A stretch of 12,187 bases of DNA from Thermoleophilaceae bacterium. GTDB lineage: Bacteria; Actinomycetota; Thermoleophilia; Solirubrobacterales; Thermoleophilaceae. Numbering within the stretch: position 1 is the first letter of the stretch; every line of letters begins with the position of its first letter. This document shows, piece by piece, positions 6,922-12,187 of the stretch. The DNA is taken from positions 1-12,187 of the forward strand of contig JACCSF010000112.1 in assembly GCA_013813135.1 (NCBI GenBank), in the 5' to 3' direction. The position numbers were made by a program, and so were the translations under genes. The notes under the pieces were generated by a model. The model saw only the letters and a list, made by a program, of their open reading frames with translations. It had not been told where the DNA came from and ran no database searches.

Positions 6922-7793
6922 CTACATGCCGCGCCGCTTCGGCCGCACCCGGAAGATCGCGAGGTCGTCGTTGCGGACCACGCCGCTCTTGAGCGACGGC
7001 GGAGCGTAGAGCCCGAAGTGCAGCTGGTCGAGCGTGTCGTCCCCACCGCGAACGCGGGCCGCCGACATCAGCACGCCGTTCTGCCACACGGCGGCGGCAC
7101 CGTGCTGGGGGTCGAGGTCGAGCCAGATCGTGATGCGGACCCACGTCCCGTACGGAGGGGCCTGTCCGTGCGTTGCAGCACGCGTTCGCCGATGCCCTGG
7201 TCAGGAACGTGGAACAGGTGCAGCCACCCCTCCCAGCCGACGTTCACCGTGATCACCCGTGACCAGCGATTCGAGGCATCGGGCGAGAGCGTCGCCAGGC
7301 TCAGCCACTCGCCCTCGTGCAGGACGAACCCATCCGCTCTGGCCCAGAACTGGATCAGACATGGGCTGATGCACGGCCCGGCGGCGCGCCGCTGGAGCTG
7401 GATCGTGGGGTAGCCGCGGTGGTTCGGACCGTCAACGGGCTCGGCCCCGGTCACGCCGGTGAGCCAACCCACGTGGGCGCGCTTGCCCGAGTGGGCGTTT
7501 CCCGACTGCACACCGTGACGCGTCAACGGGCTTTGCGGTGTGGCATAGAAGCCGGCAAGGTCGGCGTACTGCTCGAAGCCCGTCTTGAAGACGGGCGTGA
7601 GCCTCACCGACTTGAGCGGCGGAATGCCGAGCGTTCGCAGCACGTGGCGACGCTGAAGCGGCCTGACCGGCGCCTTGGTTCCCGCGGCATCGGCGACCGG
7701 GGCGCCCGGCGGCGAGGCTAGAGCGGAGGGAAGGCCGCCGAGGGCGGTGGCCGCCATGACGGCGACGAAGATGCACCGAGTAAGCGCCGCCAC
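6922..7793 (-). pseudogene. Secreted LamG/polysaccharide-lyase-like protein, frameshifted
   Basis: The N-terminal part (210 codons from a GTG at 7793) has a signal peptide with a hydrophobic core and an ALA|SP cleavage site after residue 26. It is followed by a beta-rich domain (QFWARADGFVLHEGEWLSLA, SRVITVNVGWEGWLHLFHVP) resembling concanavalin/LamG-like or heparin-lyase-like carbohydrate-binding folds. At 7162-7163 the frame breaks. Skipping two bases, equivalent to restoring one lost base, continues it as APPYGTWVRITIWLDLDPQH and on for 79 codons to a TAG at 6922, with LHFGLYAPPSLKSG and DDLAIFRV endings typical of this fold. Either a real inactivating deletion or a sequencing error. Restored length is 290 residues. 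Exact function unknown. Confidence 0.75.
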
Positions 7794-7812
7794 ACGCCCA
7801 CGCTAGCGGTTC

Positions 7813-7818
7813 TACACT
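7813..7818 (+). promoter_or_regulatory. Probable -10 box of tRNA-Val
   Basis: TACACT fits a -10 hexamer and would place the start of transcription around 7825, some seven bases before the mature tRNA. No good -35 hexamer was found at the expected spacing; that area overlaps the 5' end of the divergent secreted-protein gene. Confidence 0.4.
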
Positions 7819-7831
7819 CTTCCCCTCTTCC

Positions 7832-7903
7832 GGGCGCGTAGCTCAGTGGGAGAGCGCTCGCCTCACACGCGAGAGGTCGCTGGTTCGAAACCAGCCGCGC
7901 CCA
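7832..7903 (+). tRNA. tRNA-Val (anticodon CAC)
   Basis: A complete 72-nt cloverleaf: acceptor GGGCGCG/CGCGCCC with discriminator A, D stem GCTC/GAGC, anticodon stem CTCGC/GCGAG around loop CTCACAC (anticodon CAC, reading GUG), five-base variable loop, and T stem GCTGG/CCAGC around TTCGAAA. All stems pair perfectly. The 3' CCA is not encoded. The integrase gene ends 17 bases further on, so the 3' half of this tRNA is the likely integration target. The gene seems intact, as expected when the element restores the 3' end on integration. Confidence 0.97.
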
Positions 7904-7920
7904 CTCCCTGCAAATCGCTG
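7876..7920 (+). other. Putative attachment site (att) at tRNA-Val 3' end
   Basis: The T arm and acceptor end of tRNA-Val plus the 17 bases up to the integrase stop are where tRNA-targeting tyrosine recombinases usually cut. The second copy that would define the core is not in this window, so the limits are inferred from position only. Confidence 0.5.
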
Positions 7921-9207
7921 CTAGAGCGGGATTCCGCTCTCATTGGCTTGCGGTGACTTCTTCCTCGGCCCCGCTCCGAGGCCATTTCTGCCTTTTCTGC
8001 CTCTATTTTCATCGGGTAGGCGCAGCAGCTCCCCGTTCACGAGCGCCTCGAGGCGGGCGCGCTGGTCGTCTCCGAAGGCCATCGTCTGGGCATAGATCTT
8101 GAGCGTGAACTTCGGGTCCGCGTGGCCGAGCTGGGTCATCACGTAGCGTGGGTCGCGCCCGAGGGCAACGAGGATGGACGCGAAGGTCCGCCGCATCGCG
8201 TGAGGGGTGAGGTGCGGGAGCGGCATCTCCTTGGCCTCCTCGAGCGTCTCGTTGGCCTTCTCGCACGCCTTGGCCAGCAGGCGGTTCCGCACATTGCTCG
8301 GGTTTTGCTGGCCCCCGCTGGCGGTGGCGAACACGAGGGCATCCGATCCCACGTCGATGTGCTCGGCTCGTAGGGCGAGCAGAACATCGCGCAACACCGG
8401 GAGCAGGTCAACCCAGCGAACCCCGGCTGCGGTCTTGGAGTCGCCCACACGGATGCGACCGTCGGCCAGGTCCAGGTCGCGCCAGCGCAGGCACAGCGCC
8501 TCCGATATCCGCAAGCCCGCGAAGATCAGCGTCGCGAGCAAGGCGTGTCGGTTTCGCGAATCGCGCCCACGTGCCTTGCGATCCAGTTCTGCCGCTGCGT
8601 CGAGGAGTCCGGCGATGTGTTCGGCTCGGTCGAGAAAGGTGCGCTCCGGGCGCTGCACCTTGAGGCGGCGGCGCTTGCCCGCCGCGGGGTTGCGCTCGAT
8701 TAGGTCGTACTCGGTCGCCGTCTCCATGATCTGAGTCAGCCTGGTGAGTTGCTTGTTGATGTACTCAGCGCCGATCCGGCCGCCCAGCTCTGACTCGCGG
8801 AGCTTTGCGGCCTTGTAGTGGTCGACGAGGCGCGGCGTGATCTCCGACAGCCGGTACGAGCCGAAGAAGGGAAGCAGGTGGTGAGACAGCTCGAAGCGGT
8901 AGGCGGAGACCGTGTTCGGTCGCAGCTCGCGACGCTTCGCCTCGAACCACTCGGACGCGAACTCGTGGAACGTCGGATCTGCGGACGCGGTCGCCTCGGG
9001 CGAGGGCAGCGGAGGTATCCACCGTCCGCGCCTCACGTCGGCCAGGATGTTGGCTAGCTCCTCCTGAGCCTTGTCTCGGGTCCAGCCATCGGAGACCTTC
9101 CCGAGCGTGACGTGACGGCGCTCACCGTACGCAACGAACCTGGCCGCGAAGCTCGTGTCGCGAGCCCCGTCGTACGTGACGATCGAGCCTCCTGCGCGAC
9201 GCCCCAT
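7921..9207 (-). CDS. int: Tyrosine recombinase / integrase
   Basis: A 428-residue site-specific recombinase. All catalytic residues are visible: Arg233 in AGLRISEAL, Lys258 in GDSKTAAG, His336 and Arg339 in TPHAMRRTF, His362 in QLGHAD and the nucleophile Tyr372 in KIYAQTM. The N-terminus has an arm-binding-like beta segment (YDGARDTSFAARFVAYGERR) followed by the SAM-like core-binding domain at about 78-172. A basic tail after residue 400 (NRGRKGRNGLGAGPRKKSPQ) is unusual but not unique. The start ATG at 9207 has a GGGGGTGA purine run just upstream. It faces the tRNA-Val 3' end, so it almost certainly drives integration and, with the adjacent helix-turn-helix protein, excision of this element. 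Confidence 0.96.
   Translation of the reverse strand: MGRRAGGSIVTYDGARDTSFAARFVAYGERRHVTLGKVSDGWTRDKAQEELANILADVRRGRWIPPLPSPEATASADPTFHEFASEWFEAKRRELRPNTVSAYRFELSHHLLPFFGSYRLSEITPRLVDHYKAAKLRESELGGRIGAEYINKQLTRLTQIMETATEYDLIERNPAAGKRRRLKVQRPERTFLDRAEHIAGLLDAAAELDRKARGRDSRNRHALLATLIFAGLRISEALCLRWRDLDLADGRIRVGDSKTAAGVRWVDLLPVLRDVLLALRAEHIDVGSDALVFATASGGQQNPSNVRNRLLAKACEKANETLEEAKEMPLPHLTPHAMRRTFASILVALGRDPRYVMTQLGHADPKFTLKIYAQTMAFGDDQRARLEALVNGELLRLPDENRGRKGRNGLGAGPRKKSPQANESGIPL
7923..7940. terminator. Hairpin over the integrase stop codon
   Basis: Perfect 7-bp inverted repeat AGAGCGG / CCGCTCT with a GATT loop, spanning the last codons of the integrase and lying between two convergent genes (tRNA and int). 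It has no T-run on either side. It may terminate transcription from one or both sides, or belong to the attachment region. Confidence 0.35.
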
Positions 9208-9247
9208 CAGTCACCCCCACCCATCGTGGAGCTACGCTGCAGCTGCA

Positions 9248-9697
9248 TCAAGGGCCCTCCTTGGTGCCATGTCCCGGGGCGTGTTCGCGCCGCAGGGCCG
9301 CTTTGTTCTGTGAGGCGACGGTAGCCGCATCGTCCGGGCCGGTCAAACCGCGGATTGGGAGCAGGGGGCCCGCGTAGGATTGTCGTTCGGTCCGACGCGG
9401 CCGGCCGGGCCGGCGCTTGTCCCCGTACGCATGCAGCGTGTTCGTGCGTTGGGCGGCTAGCGCCGTTCGAGCCCGTTCTACGTCGAAGCGGAGACGCGGT
9501 TTTGGCCCCGTACCTCGCCGCTCGGCGCCGAGAAGTATTTGGTTGCGATAGACCCACGCGGGACTCATTCCGATCTCCTGCGCGAGCTCGGAGGCGTCCA
9601 CGTACCGGCGGCGGGGATGGGGGAGGAGCTCCTCGCCATCGAGCCGAGCCAGGATCGCGTCCGCGATCGCCTCGATGTCGTCGGGGTGGAGCCTCAT
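9248..9697 (-). CDS. Small helix-turn-helix protein, excisionase-like
   Basis: A 149-residue protein. The N-terminal helix (MRLHPDDIEAIADAILARL) is followed by a winged helix-turn-helix at about 32-74 (RYVDASELAQEIGMSPAWVY, then a basic PKPRLRFDVERA wing), the arrangement of AlpA/Xis-type recombination directionality factors. The rest, residues 80-149, is basic, low in hydrophobics and probably disordered (KRRPGRPRRTERQ, which includes an AT-hook-like RPGRP). The start is set by a 4-bp ATGA overlap with the prim-pol gene, so translation is coupled. It ends 40 bp before int. Excisionase is inferred from fold and position; a transcriptional regulator of the element is the alternative. Confidence 0.75.
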   Translation of the reverse strand: MRLHPDDIEAIADAILARLDGEELLPHPRRRYVDASELAQEIGMSPAWVYRNQILLGAERRGTGPKPRLRFDVERARTALAAQRTNTLHAYGDKRRPGRPRRTERQSYAGPLLPIRGLTGPDDAATVASQNKAALRREHAPGHGTKEGP

Positions 9698-10872
9698 CGT
9701 GCCCGCTGCTTCTTGTTCGGACCCGCGGGAAGCCAGAGATGAGTGCGGCCGTGCATTCCGGCCTTGACGATCAGTCCGAGCGCGCGCAGCTCGCGGAAGC
9801 CCCGGTATGCGGCCTTCGGATCCATGCCGCACCACGGCCCGGCGAACGCCCTGGCGAACGGTACGGGTCCTTCGTCATCCAGCCCTCGAAGGGCAAAAAG
9901 GAGGGCGAACCCCTCAGCGACTCGGCGAGCGTTGTCCGAGCAGGCATGGACATCGAGCGGTCGAAGATCGAGCTCGATCAGCCCGGCCTCGTAGAAGAGG
10001 CGCCGGTACCAGCGTGCCTGCGACGGGGCGGCGAGTTCGACAATTCGGCCGGCGGCGAGCGAGGCACGAACCTCGGCCAGCGTCAGGGAGTCCGGCGCGC
10101 ACGGCTTGTGGAAGTCCTTGTAGCGGAAGACGCCGTCCGTGTCCTGGTGGATCGCCGCGGACGGGTGTCGATCTGGACCGTGGCCCGGGAGGATGCAGGA
10201 GAACTTCTTCTTGCCGAGCGGGATGCCGAGGACCCGCAGAGCGCGCTCGACCGCGAGCGCATTGGTCGCGTACCGCCTACCGGTCGGGTCCAGGGAGTCG
10301 CTTTCGTAGGGGTGTCCACAGGTAGTAGTACCTACCTGGGTAACCGGGGGGCCTGGGGGGAGGAGGCTGACGGTTGCCCCGTCGCTTCGCAGCTCTTCGA
10401 TCGGGGCAGCATCAGCATCATTCAGCCCTATCAACCAGGTTCGGCCCGGGGCGGGTGGCGCTACTACGTAGGACTTGTCGCCCTTGAGCTCGCCCCATGC
10501 GAATCCCCGGCCGGGCCCCTGCCCGGCGAAGTAGAGATGCGGCCCTCGGCGTGCCTGGGCGATCGGCGTGGGCGGATGGCGGAGCTTCGCCTTGTCGGGG
10601 TGATCTACGTCGGCGACCACGAGCCCCGACGCCTTGCCGCAGATGATGCCGACGTTCGTGCCCGGCTCCGCCGCGAACCAGGCCTCAATCTCGGGCGGAG
10701 AGGCAGGCCGCTCCCCGAGCTGGCCCCACGAGCGTGCCCGATAAACGCTCTCGAGCACCTCGAAGTTCGGCTGCTTGCCGCCGCGCGCGTCCGGGTCAAC
10801 AGGCAGCAGCGGCAGGCCGCGCTGCTGGTAGTCGAGGGCCTGCGCAAGTCGTTCCCGATGTTCGCGCTTCAC
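9694..10872 (-). CDS. Prim-pol domain replication protein of the integrative element
   Basis: A 392-residue protein. Residues 5-150 are a bifunctional primase-polymerase (Prim-Pol) domain: ALDYQQRGLPLLPVD, GTNVGIICG, catalytic DVD at 88-90 in SGLVVADVD, His112 in GPHLYFAG and an Asp before SYVVAPPAP. After a Pro-rich linker, residues 224-265 look like a CHC2-type zinc finger (FSCILPGHGPDRHPSAAIHQ, then GVFRYKDFHKPC). The end, 334-385, resembles a winged helix (GMDPKAAYRGFRELRALGLI). It likely starts replication of the excised element. I chose GTG 10872 because GGAGG lies six bases before it; a longer frame reaches a TTG at 11016 with no site. The stop overlaps the next gene as ATGA. Confidence 0.82.
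   Translation of the reverse strand: MKREHRERLAQALDYQQRGLPLLPVDPDARGGKQPNFEVLESVYRARSWGQLGERPASPPEIEAWFAAEPGTNVGIICGKASGLVVADVDHPDKAKLRHPPTPIAQARRGPHLYFAGQGPGRGFAWGELKGDKSYVVAPPAPGRTWLIGLNDADAAPIEELRSDGATVSLLPPGPPVTQVGTTTCGHPYESDSLDPTGRRYATNALAVERALRVLGIPLGKKKFSCILPGHGPDRHPSAAIHQDTDGVFRYKDFHKPCAPDSLTLAEVRASLAAGRIVELAAPSQARWYRRLFYEAGLIELDLRPLDVHACSDNARRVAEGFALLFALRGLDDEGPVPFARAFAGPWCGMDPKAAYRGFRELRALGLIVKAGMHGRTHLWLPAGPNKKQRAR
10320..10337. repeat. Inverted repeat inside the prim-pol gene
   Basis: AGGTAG and CTACCT flank a six-base TAGTAC centre, in an AT-richer patch amid very GC-rich sequence. It falls in the linker between the prim-pol and zinc-finger-like regions. It may be a chance palindrome or a protein-binding site such as an iteron. 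Confidence 0.3.
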
Positions 10873-11025
10873 GACCTCCGCCTCCTCCGCCGCCGTGTCC
10901 GCATGGCGGTGGACCACGGCCAGCTCAGGACGCCAGGCCACTCGCCGCGTATGTGACAGCTCAAGGACATGCCGACCGCCCTCGACGGGTTCGCGACGGA
11001 AAGCGACCTGCGGCAACCGAGGGAC
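10873..11025. other. Gap between FDXHR and prim-pol genes
   Basis: About 150 bases on the minus strand hold an in-frame extension of prim-pol without known motifs. They may contain a 5' leader or promoter for the replication and integration genes. The only clear signal is the GGAGGAGGCGGAGG purine run at its end, just before GTG 10872. Confidence 0.4.
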
Positions 11026-11382
11026 TCAACGATCCTGTGACCCCTCGGTGGAGGGCTTGAAGGCCGTCTCTCGCTTCGCTCCAAGCGCTGACGGCCGGTT
11101 GAACGCCACCGCCGCGCGGTGCGAACGCCCGGTGGTCCATACGGTCACCGCGTTCGAGTACGGGGGGCAGACACGGCACTCGCCACCGACCGTCTGGCGG
11201 ATAAGCAGCGGCGCCCCCGCGGAATCGCGGACCGCCGAGGGCGGCACGCAGACGCGCTGACCATTGTCGAGCGTCTGGCGGTGGAGGTCGAAGGCCTCGA
11301 GCGAGGCGAAGTGTCTAGAGCAGCCCTTGTATCCGCTATCGCCCCGGCAGTGGTAGCGGCAGGTCTTGCGCCGGCCACTCAT
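11026..11382 (-). CDS. FDXHR-type putative zinc-binding protein
   Basis: A 118-residue protein. The N-terminal 45 residues carry a compact Cys/His module: Cys8, Cys12, Cys21, His24, then the signature FDLHR (31-35) and Cys45, preceded by FASLEAFDLHR. This matches the FDXHR putative zinc-binding family common in actinobacteriophages and integrative elements, whose role is unknown. Two more Cys (GGECRVC) lie near residues 88-91 and may form a second site. The C-terminal 30 residues look disordered and basic. The start ATG at 11382 overlaps the stop of the preceding gene by four bases (ATGA), so the two are coupled. A DNA-binding or replication accessory role is plausible but unproven. Confidence 0.75.
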   Translation of the reverse strand: MSGRRKTCRYHCRGDSGYKGCSRHFASLEAFDLHRQTLDNGQRVCVPPSAVRDSAGAPLLIRQTVGGECRVCPPYSNAVTVWTTGRSHRAAVAFNRPSALGAKRETAFKPSTEGSQDR

Positions 11383-11939
11383 GCCCGACCCCCGATCGGG
11401 CAGGCCAAGACCCCCGGCGCGAGCCGGGCTACGTCGGGAGGAGGAGGTTCGCCTGGGTCGGAGTCGCCGCTATCGCCGCCGCGCGAGCTGCTGCGGGTGC
11501 TGGCGCGGCGGGCGCGAGGAGTGCCACCAGCGAGGCGTCGGTCGAGCCGACGGACCCTGCGCTGCGACCGGGCGGGCCAGCGCCGAAAGCCTCGCGCGAG
11601 TTCGATACGGACTCGGCGGACATGCGGCGTCGCGTACTTGTTGTACTCCGAATCGGGGTCAGAGCGCTGCTCTTCGACATCGAGCGCGTTATGCACGCCG
11701 TCATAGAGCGGCTCCCAGACGAGTTCGTCCAATGCGTCAAACCCCTCGGCTGTGACCCACTTGATCGCGACCTCGAGCGGGTCGAGCCCGCGCCGGAGCG
11801 CCCAGCAAGTCGCCCTCTCCGAGATCTCCCAGACGAGGTTATGGGAGCGATCGTCCAGGCCTGCGTCCTCGAGGCCGTCGCCGTTGCATGGGGGCGGGCT
11901 CTGTACCCGCTCGTGCGTCATGCTCCCGCTGCCGGACAT
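11379..11939 (-). CDS. Hypothetical protein of the integrated element
   Basis: A 186-residue protein that I do not recognise. The N-terminal half is acidic and helical-looking with many Trp (WEISERATCWALRRGLDPLE, VTAEGFDALDELVWEPLYDG). A basic, Arg-rich stretch follows at about 108-140 (RRVRIELARGFRRW). The tail after 145 is low-complexity Ser/Gly/Pro/Asp (GGDSGDSDPGEPPPPD). The ATGA overlap with the FDXHR gene supports the stop at 11379. Another frame through the C-terminal third is also open (stop at 11429), so a frameshift cannot be excluded. The start is ATG 11939 with GGTGG upstream; an in-frame ATG at 11921 is an alternative. The IS3-type end lies 52 bases upstream, so the native promoter may be lost. 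Confidence 0.6.
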   Translation of the reverse strand: MSGSGSMTHERVQSPPPCNGDGLEDAGLDDRSHNLVWEISERATCWALRRGLDPLEVAIKWVTAEGFDALDELVWEPLYDGVHNALDVEEQRSDPDSEYNKYATPHVRRVRIELARGFRRWPARSQRRVRRLDRRLAGGTPRARRASTRSSSRGGDSGDSDPGEPPPPDVARLAPGVLACPIGGRA

Positions 11940-11990
11940 ACGTCCACCATGAGTGCAGATACCGACCAGCGCAAGCCGGCCCGCATCATT

Positions 11991-12023
11991 TGAGCCGGAC
12001 CGGGTTTCGCGGAGACCGGGTTT
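11991..12023. repeat. Terminal end of IS3-family element with internal direct repeat
   Basis: The sequence starting TGAGCCGGACCGGGTTTCGC just after the end of the transposase frame has the TGA(A/G)CCG...CGGAGAC look of IS3-family terminal repeats. Inside it GACCGGGTTT occurs twice, at 11998-12007 and 12014-12023, a 16-base period that could be transposase contact sites. The opposite end is outside the window. Confidence 0.6.
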
Positions 12024-12038
12024 GTTGGTTCCCTCTGT

Positions 12039-12187
12039 TCATGAGAGGGATATCTCCAAGCTACTGCTCAGGCTCAGCCGTTCGAACTCTGACGGTGGTA
12101 GATCGCCGAGCGCTTGGTGTAGTCGGCTGTCGTTGAACCAGCCGATGTACTCGACGACGGCGAGCTCGAGCTGTGACCGTGAGCGCC
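12039..12187 (-). CDS. IS3-family transposase OrfB, C-terminal fragment in window
   Basis: The last 48 residues of an rve-type (DDE) integrase-core transposase: SQLELAVVEYIGWFNDSRLH followed by ALGDLPPSEFERL, the typical IS3 OrfB ending in which the WFN...RLH motif closes the catalytic domain. The catalytic DDE residues are expected further right. The stop TGA is at 12039-12041. A 7-bp hairpin (TCCCTCT/AGAGGGA) covers the stop codon. Confidence 0.88.
   Translation of the reverse strand, partial: RSRSQLELAVVEYIGWFNDSRLHQALGDLPPSEFERLSLSSSLEISLS

Larger units (their letters stand above)
11991..12187 (-). mobile_element. IS3-family insertion sequence, partial (runs off right edge)
   Basis: One end of an IS3-type element: terminal repeat at 11991 and the last 48 codons of the OrfB transposase. 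It sits upstream of the unknown element gene and reads toward it. The remainder, including OrfA and the other terminus, is beyond the window. Confidence 0.75.

Noticed and set aside
9355..10956. 533-codon plus-strand open frame
   Set aside because: Antisense to the prim-pol and HTH genes, which have clear family motifs; its own translation has none.
11622..11993. Plus-strand frame of 123 codons
   Set aside because: Antisense to the unknown element gene, whose stop is fixed by the ATGA overlap; no ribosome binding site or motif.
12030..12050. 7-bp hairpin TCCCTCT/AGAGGGA as an independent terminator
   Set aside because: It spans the transposase stop codon and has no T-run after it on the minus strand; it is mentioned only with the transposase.
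1..12187. CRISPR array, rRNA, restriction-modification or known defence genes
   Set aside because: No regularly spaced repeats, no rRNA segments, and no methyltransferase, nuclease or toxin-antitoxin motifs were found in either strand.

Overview
The window is GC-rich DNA with coding on both strands, strong G/C preference at third codon positions and GTG/TTG starts. It looks like an actinobacterial chromosome. A Thermoleophilia/Solirubrobacterales-type host is my guess, based on overall style and the mix of families; no rRNA or lineage marker is present to prove it.

Positions 1-4215 hold a leftward housekeeping block: an NTF2/SnoaL-like protein, an AceE-type thiamine-diphosphate E1/transketolase-like enzyme, and the N-terminal 404 codons of DNA polymerase III gamma/tau (dnaX), which runs off the left edge. 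The genes are tightly spaced (one overlap, one 23-bp gap) and probably share a transcript. A 9-bp-stem hairpin at 4195-4215 separates them from the next unit.

At 4228-5103 a GNAT acetyltransferase and a RidA-type deaminase are divergent, with only 21 bp between their start codons. Positions 5124-5736 look like a truncated insertion sequence: a terminal-repeat-like end, a complete pRiA4b ORF-3 type passenger gene, and the C-terminal end of an IS5-type transposase lying directly after the stop codon of the neighbouring MFS transporter. The MFS gene (5743-6888) follows, leftward, a secreted LamG/polysaccharide-lyase-like protein that carries a one-base frameshift near 7162.

A tRNA-Val(CAC) gene at 7832-7903 marks the start of an integrated element. 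From the tRNA 3' end to the right edge there is a leftward gene train: tyrosine integrase, small helix-turn-helix (excisionase-like) protein, prim-pol replication protein with a zinc-finger-like segment and winged-helix tail, FDXHR-type zinc-binding protein and an unknown protein. Two of the junctions are 4-bp ATGA overlaps. This order (att, int, xis, prim-pol rep) matches actinomycete integrative elements (AICE) and also tRNA-integrated phage satellites. No transfer gene (FtsK/TraB-like) or capsid gene is visible. The element is interrupted at 11991 by an IS3-family insertion whose transposase C-terminus runs off the right edge, so its far end and second att site are outside the window.
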